64,000 nucleotides of DNA from Forficula auricularia (Eukaryota; Arthropoda; Insecta; Dermaptera; Forficulidae), in assembly GCA_024734495.1 (NCBI GenBank), contig JALMQS010000128.1, positions 23,362,875 to 23,426,874 on the forward strand. Direction: 5' to 3'. This document shows, piece after piece, positions 55,172 through 64,000 of the stretch (position 1 is the stretch's first letter; every line of letters starts with the position of its first letter). The position numbers were made by a program, and so were the translations under genes. The notes below the pieces were generated by a model. That model did not search any database, had not been told where the DNA came from, and was given only the letters and a program-made list of their open reading frames with translations.

Positions 55172-55502
55172 AATACAGTAATCAATTATTATTATTTATT
55201 TGATTGATTTACCAGACAGTTTCGGTCACGTCTAATTGACCATCTTCAATAGTAATGAAAATTGAAAGATTTTATACGATTTTTTTATACAATTATACAA
55301 AATAAAATCCATATACTTTCACATTTATACACATTTATACTTACAATTTCGTTCAAGATTTGGAATTTATCATCTTGCTTACATAACTCACTCATTCTTA
55401 ATTTAGTAGAGGTGACCGAAACTGTCTGGTAAATCAATCAAATAAATAATAATAAAATTATAATTGATTAAAATTACTGTATATATTTATTTTAAGTGAC
55501 TA
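55172..55502. mobile_element. HHR fold-back element, family J
   Basis: Arms 55172-55250 and 55405-55502 are inverted: agtcacataaaataaataaa, tttgattgatttaccagaca and tttcggtcac. Only the left arm has both ribozyme boxes. Confidence 0.65.
55215..55249 (-). ncRNA. Hammerhead-like ribozyme, one core change (family J)
   Basis: Minus strand TTGAAGA (C3 changed), stem II GGTCA/TGACC perfect over five pairs, GAAAC, a single U, then GUC. Six stem I pairs can form (TTACTA with TGGTAA). The 1-base stem III loop cannot close as a hairpin, so any activity would be as a dimer. Confidence 0.5.
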
Positions 55503-56463
55503 AAATACCCTTTCATTTATAAAATTTAAATTCTACATATACCTAAGTCAACTTGGAAGAGTTTTTAAAGTAGTCTCTATTCAAAATTTCAAGCTATTAG
55601 CTCTAGTACTTTCTGAGAATTCATAGGGAAACAGTGATTTTTGTATTTTTTCCAACCCTTTAAAATTTGAGTTTTTTTTAAAAACATTTCCAACTAATAT
55701 TTACTTTATAAATTTAACATCCATACAAAGCATAAAGTTTCTACGTCAACTATTATACATAGTTCCTGAATATCACAATATCACAAAATGTAAAAGGACT
55801 TTAGCCCGTCTAATAATAAATAAATAAATAAAAGAAACCCCAAATTTAGGTGGGTTTTCTTTGTTTTATTTGTTATAATTTGAATTATAAAAAAAAAAAC
55901 TCGAGCATTTAAGCCAACATTTAGTAAACTTGATGTCAAATTTGTTGCTGATGATGTTCCTAGCCCCAGAAGTTTCAGAGAAAGCAAATTTTTCATGATT
56001 CAAAATCTAATATTAGTTAGGTTTCCTATATAGGTCGTTTTGAAATTTGAATTTTTTTTTCATTAACCGTTTTTACATAGTTAGTATTTACGTAAGTAAA
56101 ACAAAACTTAATACAAAATTACAAGTTTCTAGTTCATTCATTCCGAAGAAATAGTGGTATCATAACATTATATCATTTTTGAGATGATTTTTTGTTTTAC
56201 CCATTTAAATTTGAATTTTGAAAAATACTTACTTAGAGAGCACATTCGTCATGAAAGTAATCTTCAACCCAAATTTCTTATTCCTACCTTAATTAGTTCC
56301 AGAGAAATTCTGATCTCAAATGTAAATTATGAATTTTGTTTCTTGAAACCGAATAGATAACTCGCAAGTAGATTCAAGCTACGTTTACATTGAATTAGTG
56401 AGAATCGACGTAGGTAGCGTTAGTGTTTATGGATACGTGCGTTCAGAATCGCTATGCCTAAGA
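55502..56463. other. No gene; degraded long-period repeat
   Basis: Recurring phrases of the type tttaaaatttgaatttttt, aaaatttcaagct and gagaaat occur at about 220-bp spacing. A hairpin in 55828-55870 pairs agaaacccc with tgggttttct. No coding region. Confidence 0.4.
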
Positions 56464-56471
56464 GGTTTAAC

Positions 56472-56621
56472 CGCGGGTGAACTGCGATTGGAATTAGGTG
56501 TATACCATCTTTGGAATTATTTGGAATTACTTTGGAATTCATCAGATAATCTACTTACTTGGAAATGAAAGTGGAAGTAGAAGTAGGTGTAAACGATTTT
56601 AAGTCGCGGTTCACCCCTCAG
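56472..56621. mobile_element. 150-bp MITE with 8-bp TSD, copy 1
   Basis: Ends cgcgggtgaactgcgattgg and (inverted) ctgaggggtgaaccgcg. The perfect duplication ggtttaac lies at 56464-56471 and 56622-56629. The element is mostly self-complementary only near its ends. The second copy (62988-63153) is in the opposite orientation with a different TSD. Confidence 0.88.
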
Positions 56622-56639
56622 GGTTTAACTATATTGGTA

Positions 56640-57392
56640 GTATACACATGTGCCTTTCTGTTTCTGATTTTCCTAATAGGTAGATATAAGTACAGTAAGT
56701 ATAGTTTTCGCATTTCAAAAGTCTACTCATATCAGAAAGAAACTAATAACTCGAAAAGTGCAAACATCAAATTTTAATTTATTATCCCTCTCTTTTTGTT
56801 GATCCAGGTACTCTGTCTTATATTCCCTTAGCTAAACAGCAGGAATAAAGCAACAATATTTGTTCAATCGATACACTGATAACAACTTTTTGACCATTTC
56901 CCTTGATTATTTATTCTCCAAATAACTCCCCAAAGACTTTCCTTTCTTTTTTTATAATAAATATATCCTACTACCAAGTTTATTATATAAAGTCAATATT
57001 TTATATGTTTGTTAAGAAAGCCTTTAAGACTTTAGAGTACATATATACTTGGCGGTTTAACGTTTCAATATTTTATCAAAATTCCCTATGGATTAATTTT
57101 ATTTGAAAATTTATATTTACCTCCACGCTTTGAAAGTGTAAAATTTATTTATTAAGGAAAGGAGCGGACAGTTTATCCAAGATCTTTCTACACCAACACG
57201 CACTTATATGCTTTTATTTTTGCTTTGAACCCCTATAAAATAATAAAATAAGAAGATACAAGGGGAGCAATGATTTATACTCGTAGTAAAATTTCCAATT
57301 TTCACGTTTCGGTATTAAATGATTATAAGGGAACAAAATATTTTCACCTCCTATCACACCTGTGTATGTGTGTTATCACTAAAATACTTTCT
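56640..57392. other. No gene; one block shared with 63.76 kb
   Basis: 57185-57235 (acaccaacacgcacttatat, gcttttatttttgcttt) is the inverse of 63757-63805. Otherwise unassigned AT-rich sequence. Confidence 0.45.
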
Positions 57393-57661
57393 TCTTCTTT
57401 AAGTGCCATATATCCCTGACGTTTTGGCTCCTCTCCACATATACCTGTGCTGAGTGTGTTCAACTGTTTTTACACAGATATACGGGACCTACTTTTTAAC
57501 GCTGGTTCCGAACGGTTAGTTTGGAGAGGTTACTAGGGAATTATACTCTTGTTAGGTTGCCATTGCTTTCCAAGAGGAGGCGACTGCAAATATCTGCCGA
57601 GACTCGGTCTCGAACCAGCGTATTTCAGGCCAGCGGCCCGACACTCTAACCACCGACCTAC
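57393..57661 (-). mobile_element. tRNA-derived SINE-1, copy 2
   Basis: Minus strand copy of 4959-5231: ggttagagtgtcggg (A-box region), ggttcgagacc (B box), tggagaggagccaaaacgtc, and tail ggcacttaaagaagaagaa. Duplication atactttct at 57384-57392 and 57662-57670. The first few head bases are missing. Confidence 0.88.
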
Positions 57662-58130
57662 ATACTTTCTCTTACCCTACACCAGCACCAATACCTGTTG
57701 TTGCAGTTGGCAGATTAAACAATTGAGTTTAAGCAAAAGAACAAAACAAAAAACTGATTAGATTTTGGGCTTTCTTTTTCTCTTCTTTCCTATCACTCTT
57801 TTTTCCATAAACATAATAATAATAATAATTCTTTATTAGCTATTGTAGGTAAACATCATAGAATATTATAAAATATATTGTAGAATTTTCATAACTTAAA
57901 ATAGTTCTCAGGAAAAAACATTTCCGACAGAATTTTTTTGCAACTTTCTATATGCATGAATTAAAATATAATCTATAAGTTAAAAATTTCAACTATTCTA
58001 GGCGTTCCGGGTTTACCTTCATATATCAGTCTTTTAATTAGAATTATTTTTCTGCTATTTCTCATAGGTTTAAACATCAAATTGGATATAGAAAAATTCA
58101 TTTTACTGTTATATCAATCTAGCTATACAT
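57661..58130. other. No feature recognised
   Basis: AT-rich; an (ATA)n patch near 57812-57825. Confidence 0.45.
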
Positions 58131-58275
58131 AACAAACGAATTAAAAAAACAGATGATGAAGGTCAAACCTTTGAAACTACTATAGTCTCAAACAAATAAA
58201 TTATATAGATATATATTTATATTTGATATGTATATGTTTATTTGCATCAAGCAGAGGACACTTCATTGATTTCTA
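58040..58275 (+). mobile_element. D-family PLE-like element
   Basis: Body, decayed ribozyme and the tail tttatttgcatcaagcagag at 58238-58257, followed by gatttct, interrupted by a SINE. Confidence 0.5.
58150..58187 (+). ncRNA. Hammerhead-like ribozyme fossil (family D)
   Basis: CAGATGA for CTGATGA, hairpin GAAGGT...ACCTT, TGAAAC, then ACTATAGTC with three extra bases in stem III. Inactive. Confidence 0.4.
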
Positions 58276-58276
58276 G

Positions 58277-58424
58277 TTTGGATGGTTTGGAGAGGTTACT
58301 ATTATACTCTTGGTAGGTTGCCATTCCAAGAGAGTCGCTCATATATCTGCCGAGGCTCGGTCTCGAACCAGCGTATTTCAGGCCAGCGGCCCGACACTCT
58401 AACCACTGACCCACAGTCGCCTCT
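58277..58424 (-). mobile_element. tRNA-derived SINE-1, partial copy 3
   Basis: Minus strand gaggcgactgtgggtcagtg, ggttcgagaccgag, then a shortened body ending in the D-family tail. About half the element is missing at its 3' side. Confidence 0.8.
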
Positions 58425-59200
58425 TTGATACTAGCAGTGCCTAAATCGAGTTATATAGTAAACGTTCAAAGTACCTATGAAAATCATTTCCTATAAAAAT
58501 CTCAAATTTGAATTTGTTCACGAATGGAAGATTTCTATTCCTACTAATAGAATCAACGATTTTTTAAGTAACGGAAATAAAATGTTTCATTATTAAGGAG
58601 TGTAGAAATAGAGATTAGAATTAATTTATACATCCCTAAAGATTTTTCGCAAAAAACAGAGAATGTTATATAAATAATAAATCAACCTCAGCTATAAAAA
58701 ATCGCCCCCTCCCCTCACCCCGTCTTCTAAGCTGCCTGACAGGGTCTTTTAATGCAGATGAAAAAGATCATGGAAAGCTTAAATGAAAATAAAAGAGAGT
58801 TAAAACTCTGGCAATCCCATTTCATTTAAAAACTAAATCTAATTCATTTATTTTGCTAATCTTTGTTAAATTGAAATGTCTAATTTTATCACAAAAAAAA
58901 ATTAATTAATTAAATTGGTATACACAACTCACTTGTATCATTTTTCATTTATTTCAACATTTTAATTCAAAAATGTTCTTTTATTCATATTCACATTTAT
59001 TTTTAGAGAATACTATTATAATCCAAAAGTACATAGCAAATAATGTACTATTGTAATGTGGTGTTTATTGAGGGATGAGTGAATGAATTTATGAGATTAA
59101 AAAATATTCAAAAGCTCTCTTCATAAAATGTATATTTAATTGGGTTGATTTTCAAACAAATAATAGAGTAATTAGTAGAGATTGTGGTGTTGGTGCAAGG
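58424..59200. other. No feature recognised
   Basis: AT-rich with a short C-rich patch at 58700-58725. No coding signal. Confidence 0.45.
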
Positions 59201-59204
59201 TGAA

Positions 59205-59375
59205 ACATCTTTAATAAAGATAAGAGTAAATAAATATTATTTAATATTGATTTACTATGAGTTAAGGATTCTAGAGTCACTTTAATGTGAAATAAGTGAC
59301 CTAGAATCCTTAACTCGTAGTAAGTCAATATTAAATATAATATTTATTTACTCTTATCTTTAAATAATAGAGTTC
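59205..59375. repeat. Palindrome of ~75-bp arms
   Basis: Arms 59205-59283 and 59298-59372 pair almost perfectly (gataagagtaaataaatatt, ttaaggattctagagtcac-type). Probably a small MITE. Confidence 0.7.
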
Positions 59376-59619
59376 ACTAACAATAAACTGAGAAGGGAGA
59401 ATTGGTGATCAGTCATCATCATCACTAATTAAATTAATAAAAATATTAGGTACAGAACCCTTGAAATGATGCCCGAAACGCACTTAACTGGACTGTTTTT
59501 ATTATTATTATTATTTTAATAATGCCATTTTGTTGAATGAAATATTCTATTCAAAAAGTTGCCTTACAAATTTAAAGCTTTTTGCTAGGTTTTTATTAGT
59601 TCTTTTTTTGTTTCTTTTA

Positions 59620-60485
59620 GAGAGGGGGATTTGGTAACATTTTTTCATTTAGAGATAGGAAAACCAAGGGTTGGTTTTGAAATTAGGTTGGAATACGGAA
59701 ATCTCTGCGTTGCTAAGGTAAATATTTTGTTTATTTTTAAAGTATTTTTTTTTTAGATAATATGGTTGAAAGGGGTAGTCAATCCAGGGTTGGGACTAGA
59801 AGTATAGGTGTTGAATCCAGTGGTGGTTTTTGTTACAAGGATGATTCAGATGGTTATTTAGATTATAAGGATTTAGGGAACAATGATATTAATTTAAATA
59901 GGTCTAGTTCCTACAAGTTACTTAGTTCAGATATTAATATGTAGGTTTGCATTCATTTGTAGGATCTGGCATTGATTTGTGGAACAGTCTTTCTGCTACT
60001 ACTTGGGATTATAGTCCTCTGCCCTCTATGATTAAATCAATTATAAATTTTGTCAAGTCCTAAATTCCTAGAGTTGTACAAAATTTTATTTAGTTCTCAC
60101 AAGCAGAGATTAGCTGAGGTAGAGAGAGGTCATACCATCCTTGTTAAGGTTTTGACCAGGTTTCCTTAACAACTTATGACAATTTCCGGTGTGGACAATA
60201 CGTCGCTTGCTCCTGATATCGGGTTTTCGCGCGGAATTTTTAAATTACTTTTTATCTTATGATGGAAATCTATAGTCATATTATTTGTTAATGAACATTC
60301 ATTTATATTTTTTTTTATTTTCTTTTTTTTCTACTTGTTTATTATTTGTTAAATTGTTGTAGTTAATTTGTATTGATGTTTGTTAATGTATTGTAGCTAG
60401 ATTGTATTGATGTTTGGAGGACCTAGCCACCGAGGACTATCTCTAATCAGGTCGAGGAATAAAGATTTATTTATTTATTTATTTA
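59620..60485 (+). pseudogene. CR1/L2-like non-LTR retrotransposon 3' end
   Basis: At 59944-60063 the plus strand reads GLHSFVGSGIDLWNSLSATT, then PSMIKSIINFVKS and a stop. This is the conserved WNSL region that closes the reverse transcriptase polyprotein of CR1/L2-like LINEs. A 60-codon frame upstream (59762-59944) may be earlier, frame-shifted coding sequence. The 3' untranslated region ends ggtcgaggaataaagattta and a (TTTA)n tail at 60463-60485. 5'-truncated. Confidence 0.7.
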
Positions 60486-60544
60486 AGCCTTGCTTGCATA
60501 AGTAAAAAAATAGATGATAATGTATTTTTTAATTAAAAAAAATT

Positions 60545-60612
60545 CGGTAGCAGTGTTCATAAAAGGAAATCAATGAGGTTACCCTCTACTTAATGCAAAT
60601 AAACATATATAC
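60545..60612. repeat. D-family end fragment
   Basis: ataaaaggaaatcaatgagg and atgcaaataaacatatatac, the inverted D tail, next to the MITE. Confidence 0.5.
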
Positions 60613-60621
60613 CATATATTA

Positions 60622-61166
60622 TGGTGGCCAAAAAAACGAATATTTTGATCACGCAAGAAAATATGTTAATTTAACATGTCTTTAAAATGCTCACCAAAAA
60701 TCTGCTCGAGTAAAAATTTTTAAGACGGTCACTCAATATTTTTTTAATTTTTAAAGTAGTCTAGGTACCTACTTTAGATGTTTTCGGGTATATTAAAATT
60801 AAAATAATATAATATTAAAAATTTTTTATTAAAGTGCAGTAGTAGGTAATAAGTGTTTTTGTTTTTACTTTATTTCTTCGTGTCTCGATTTTCGTTAATT
60901 TTAAAAATAAAATAATCTTGAGCGACCTCCATATAATGATATATCGACTTGAAATTTTCAGAATATTTATAATTTTCAACATAGGCAATAATAACATGAT
61001 GTGAAAAAAAATCAATTTTCCACCATTTTAGAAATTTTTAAAAATCTTGAGCGACATTTTAAAAATTTTTAATCGAGCTGATTTTTGGTGAGCATTTTAA
61101 AAACATATCCAAAATTAACATATTTTCATGTAAGATCAAAAATAAAAAAATATTCGTTTTTTGGCC

Positions 61167-61172
<6 letters not shown>
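60622..61172. mobile_element. MITE with ggtggccaaaaaacgaat ends
   Basis: Inverted ends tggtggccaaaaaaacgaat and (inverted) agggtggccaaaaaacgaat. The arms continue through tgctcaccaaaaatc and tgttaattt-acat over about 110 bp. TA lies at each side, compatible with a Tc1/mariner-type insertion. Non-coding. Confidence 0.65.
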
Positions 61173-61173
<1 letters not shown>

Positions 61174-61203
<30 letters not shown>

Positions 61204-61225
61204 ATTTAAATATATATATAATAAG
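61174..61225 (+). repeat. (TA)n microsatellite
   Basis: About 14 TA units (61174-61201) followed by a shorter run. Similar tracts lie at 7090-7120, 20718-20742 and 24284-24345; the last two lie in D-family elements. Confidence 0.85.
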
Positions 61226-61335
61226 ATTGGAGTAATTTTTGGAGACGGACTGATAAGTGAAGTTGAGTGGATATTGATGAGGCAGTCCAAAAAAAATATA
61301 ATTTATACTATCTTTTTATTTTTATTCAAAAAATC

Positions 61336-61367
61336 GACGTTTCGGAGGCTAATCCCTCCTTCTTCAG
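61336..61367 (-). ncRNA. Hammerhead ribozyme candidate (family C)
   Basis: Minus strand CTGAAGA, stem II GGAGG/CCTCC (perfect, five pairs), GAAACGTC. Stem I: TTCAAAA before the core pairs with TTTTGAA after the site, plus a closing G-C pair. Loopless ACGU stem III. The best-formed ACGU-type core here. Confidence 0.7.
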
Positions 61368-61604
61368 GGTTTTGAAAAGTCAGTGAAGGAAATCCAATGC
61401 GACATTCCCCTCTGTCTCCTCTTTCAGTGACAGTAGCAATAATATATTGTATTTCATTCTCAGCAGAATTATTAATGTAGTAATTAAATAATTATTACAT
61501 TATAATTCTGCTGAGAATGAAATACAATATATTATTGCTACTGTCACTGAAAGAGGAGACAGAGGAATGTCGCATTGGATTTCTTTCACTGACTTTTCAA
61601 AACA

Positions 61605-61635
61605 CTGAAGAAGGAGGATTAGCCGCCGAACGTTG
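61605..61635 (+). ncRNA. Hammerhead-like ribozyme, one A missing (family C)
   Basis: CTGAAGA intact, stem II GGAGG...CCGCC, but GAACGTT instead of GAAACGTC. Loss of one core A should abolish activity. Confidence 0.5.
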
Positions 61636-61719
61636 ATTTTTTGAATAAATATAAAAAGATAGTATAAATTATCTTCTTTTTTTGGACTGCCTCATCAATA
61701 TCCACTCAATATATATAAT

Positions 61720-62000
61720 ATATTTGTTTGAGACTATAGTTTTGAAGATTTGACCTTCGTCATCACATCATCAGTCTTTTTTAATTAAAAATTATCTATT
61801 TATTTATCTGTTATTTTCCATGGGTTGAAATGCCCGATTGGATGTAGGTAAATTCGTTTTGTTGTAATAGTAAGCATGGCACTCAACAAACTAATCAACA
61901 ACAAAATCAGAACACATTTGTTTATATTCGTTCTATATATATATGTAAATTTTTATTTACATCAAGCAGAAGACAAGCTCATTGATTTCTCTTTAGGAAG
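61720..62000 (-). mobile_element. D-family PLE-like element
   Basis: tttgtttgagactatagttt, decayed ribozyme, the ccatgggttgaaatgcccga body variant and the tail tttatttacatcaagcagaa at 61952. Confidence 0.55.
61730..61775 (-). ncRNA. Hammerhead-like ribozyme fossil (family D)
   Basis: CTGATGA is kept, but an insertion duplicates part of it (tgatg), and AAAAC replaces GAAAC. Inactive. Confidence 0.4.
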
Positions 62001-62510
62001 GCTATTTTTCATTTATTTCGCATTTCGTTTTTCGATAAAATCGTTTACTTCCTTCCCGTGTAATTAATTTCCTATTAAAGTAATTTACTTTACTTTATTC
62101 AGTCTTTTTGTTTACTAATTTCTTCACAATAGATGGTAATAAATTTAAAAAAAGGAAGAAGCAATTAGTATAGAATGATGATATATTTGCTCCCTCATCT
62201 TTCAAATAGCAAGAGAGAGATTAAACCATTAATTACCTCAAGGTGTTAAAGTTCGAAATTGGATCTGTAATTAGTGGAGAATCCAATCGATTGGAAATTA
62301 CCAACTGTTTACATGACAAGGCAATAAACCTGGAGCGAATGACAGCCACGAGGAAATATTCAAGTTATATATCTATAATATATGAGATACATAAATTACT
62401 GTATTTAGTTTGTAATAAGTACCTTATTCTAGTACATAATTACTGTTGAAATTACAATATTTATACAAATAAGAAAATAATTATTCAAAGTGTTTCCTAA
62501 TTCTCCACTT
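62000..62510. other. No feature recognised
   Basis: AT-rich; the 68-codon frame at 62243-62449 has no recognisable motif. Confidence 0.45.
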
Positions 62511-62514
62511 AGAG

Positions 62515-62640
62515 CAGAGGTTCTCAACCTTTTTTCTTTCCAATGAACCCTTCTGCAATTTTGTAAGAATGGCATTCCCCCCCTTTCCCGGATTTTCTAA
62601 CTCACAAGGTTTATTTCCAACTAGCTGCGACGGTTCATTT
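62515..62640 (+). mobile_element. hAT end fragment and possible Helitron 3' end
   Basis: cagaggttctcaaccttttt is a hAT terminus similar to that at 51737. At 62620-62625 the minus strand reads cgtcgcagCTAG then T, a Helitron-like 3' end lacking a clear hairpin. No partner ends. Confidence 0.45.
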
Positions 62641-62900
62641 CTTTATCAATGGAAATGATAAAAATAGTTGCTTTAAAATATAATGATAAAACAACTACTA
62701 TATAAGCAATTAAATATTTTGAAAATAGACCATGATGCAGATTGTCTTGGAGATGAAATTACCTTGAATAAAAAATAAAAAATATTTACGAAAAATATTT
62801 TTTCTTCATAAAGAGAAACAAAGAAGTTGTCCTCTGCTTGGTGCAAATAAACATATCAAATATACATATATTATATATGGTATATTATTTATTTGTTTGA

Positions 62901-62935
62901 GACTATAGTTTCGAAGCCTTGGCCTTCATCATCAG
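62901..62935 (-). ncRNA. Hammerhead ribozyme candidate, intact (family D)
   Basis: Minus strand CTGATGA, stem II GAAG/CTTC plus inner pairs, GAAAC, TATA, GUC. All core bases intact. Confidence 0.72.
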
Positions 62936-62987
62936 TCCTTTTTTTAATTATAAATATTATTTTTCATGGGGTTAGTATCGCGTGGAT

Positions 62988-63153
62988 CGAGGGGTGAGCC
63001 GCGACCTAAAATCGTGTACACCTACTTCCACTTCCACTTTCATTTCCAAGTAGAAGACAATAGATGACAATAGATTATCTAATGAATTCCAAAGTAATTC
63101 CAAATAATTCCAAAGACGGTGTACACCTAATTCCAATTGCGGTTCACCCCTCG
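62988..63153. mobile_element. 166-bp MITE with 8-bp TSD, copy 2
   Basis: Ends cgaggggtgagccgcga and (inverted) cgaggggtgaaccgcaa. The perfect duplication gcgtggat is at 62980-62987 and 63154-63161. Inserted in the D body; the D copies at 20.85 and 24.03 kb show the uninterrupted site. Confidence 0.92.
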
Positions 63154-63229
63154 GCGTGGATATTCAACAACTCTGCTACTCTCTTCAAAATAAAAACTTT
63201 CAATTAAATATTTTTTCTCTAAAAATTTA

Positions 63230-63676
63230 TGATACCTATATGAATGCTTCACTTGCCAATTCGATTAACTCCATAAAACAAAAAGTGGAAAATTGCGATG
63301 AAATACTGTAAATTATTACAATATTTATTATTCAAAGACCAAAATTTTTTTGTCATTTAGTGGTGTTAATACTTATTATTAGAGAAAGAAATGTGTTTTG
63401 AATATATACAGTTGGGAGTAAATCAAGTGGTTTGACCATAATGCCCGCATTAAATTTCGGACCCGGGACCCAAAATCTGAAGCGGGTCCCTTATTATATG
63501 GAATAAGTATATGTTTTTTAGTAGTAGGGACCCCTGCGGAGCCCAGGCCCGAGACCCACGGGTGCACCTGGACCCCCCTTGCGAGGGCTATGGCTATGAC
63601 CTTAAAGTTTAATAAAATTCAGAAAGTGTAGTTAATCGATTTGGCAAGTGAAGCATTCATATATCATACCTGACTT
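63230..63676. mobile_element. Inverted-repeat element with GC-rich core
   Basis: Arms 63232-63274 and 63631-63674 (atatgaatgcttcacttgcc and ggcaagtgaagcattcatat). The core, 63450-63590, is GC-rich with repeated gggtccc/gggaccc. No coding product recognised. Confidence 0.65.
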
Positions 63677-64000
63677 TTTGTCAATTAAATTTTTATTGTT
63701 TTTAAAATTTCTATCATTTCTAAAATTAATATTTTTTTCCTATTTTATTATGTATTTTAAAGCAAAAATAAAAGCATAGCATATAAGTGCGTGTCGGTGT
63801 AGTTATCTAAAATTATGGGATTGGAAAAGTCAAAATTGTATACCAAGTTAGTTGAATGGCTAACTAGCATTTTACATTCGAAATATTGTATTCTGAACGA
63901 ATATTTATGTTCGTAAAAAATCACTTTTAGAAATGATCGAAATTTAGTTATAATTAATCAAGTATGTTAGCGGTTGTACGGGAAAGTAGCAAATCAAAAA
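63676..64000. other. No gene; block shared with 57.2 kb
   Basis: 63757-63810 (gcaaaaataaaagcat, ataagtgcgtgtcggtgtag) is the inverse of 57185-57235. Otherwise AT-rich to the window end. Confidence 0.5.

Larger units (their letters stand above)
61240..61712. mobile_element. HHR fold-back element, family C, copy 3 (best preserved)
   Basis: A nearly perfect palindrome of about 470 bp: arms 61240-61465 and 61495-61712, centre near 61480. The outer ends carry gaggcagtccaaaaa and ggactgcctcatcaatatcc. Each arm has a ribozyme core facing inward. Closely related to 1336-1740. Confidence 0.75.
62805..63220 (-). mobile_element. D-family PLE-like element, interrupted by MITE
   Basis: Left end aaagagaaacaaagaagttg, right end caacaactctgctactctc. 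Contains an intact ribozyme and the ggggttagtatcgcgtggat body, into which the 166-bp MITE inserted. One of the most complete D copies. Confidence 0.7.

Noticed and set aside
59458..59485. Hammerhead near gatgcccgaaacgcac
   Set aside because: The candidate first box is ATTGAAATGAT-like and not CTGANGA; no stem II.
1..64000. CRISPR array, bacterial operon or prophage
   Set aside because: No regularly spaced short direct repeats with unique spacers, no ribosome-binding-site/ORF series; all content is eukaryotic transposon-type.

Overview
This 64 kb window looks like AT-rich, gene-poor intergenic DNA from an arthropod, most likely an insect. I found no convincing host gene: the open reading frames are short, and the few with recognisable protein content are decayed transposable elements. 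The insect assignment is an inference. It rests on an insect-type mix of elements (a mariner transposase with an HTH and SPD core, tRNA-headed SINEs, RTE-like, CR1/L2-like, Jockey/R1-like and R2-like non-LTR fragments, several hAT families, a Helitron with TC...CTAG ends) and on dispersed repeats beginning aaccgacttcaaaaa, a type I recall from insect genomes.

The dominant feature is a crowd of inverted-repeat elements carrying hammerhead-ribozyme (HHR) cores: CTGATGA or CTGAAGA, a short hairpin, GAAAC, a tiny stem III and GUC. I find 13 positions where both conserved boxes are intact and about 15 decayed ones, in at least six sequence families. One family (49.6-50.16 kb) carries a 57-residue piece of a GIY-YIG endonuclease with a C-x2-C motif, typical of Penelope-like retroelements (PLEs). 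That ties the ribozymes to PLEs. Several families have a stem III reduced to the self-complementary ACGU with no loop, as expected of hammerheads that act as dimers, and in some the predicted stem I flanks are clearly complementary.

Layout. 0-2.7 kb: three HHR fold-back elements. 2.9-3.6 kb: a dispersed repeat here called G. 3.6-6.8 kb: an element with 0.55 kb inverted ends, a SINE with perfect target-site duplication (TSD) in its middle. 6.9-9.3 kb: three copies of repeat E, one split by a 641-bp hAT-like MITE; a G-rich tract at 7.7 kb. 11.2-16.6 kb: PLE end, G copies, a palindromic MITE and insect inverted repeats. 17.7-18.3 kb: R2-like endonuclease fragment. 19-25.6 kb: PLE/HHR elements, a tRNA-derived SINE, a hAT MITE, a minisatellite, and a nested double palindrome with four ribozymes. 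25.8-29.6 kb: degenerate tandem array, GC-rich island, mariner pseudogene, hAT remnant, RTE-like tail. 31.9-40.6 kb: two hAT elements with perfect 8-bp TSDs, a second RTE-like tail, a Helitron interrupted by a Jockey/R1-like insertion with 14-bp TSD, and a 1 kb inverted-repeat element. 42-50 kb: more hAT, HHR and G copies, a MITE with a triplicated arm, and the PLE endonuclease remnant. 51.7-64 kb: a ZBED-like hAT transposase pseudogene, a second copy of the 1 kb inverted-repeat element, an 8-bp-TSD MITE family, two SINEs, a CR1/L2-like tail, and more HHR elements.

TSDs and interrupted repeats allow several insertion orders to be read directly. SINE and RTE-like LINE share a GGCAC...AAGAAGAAG 3' end, suggesting the LINE moved the SINE. 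Coordinates of element ends without a TSD are approximate. Ribozyme activity, family names and host identity are inferences from sequence reading alone.
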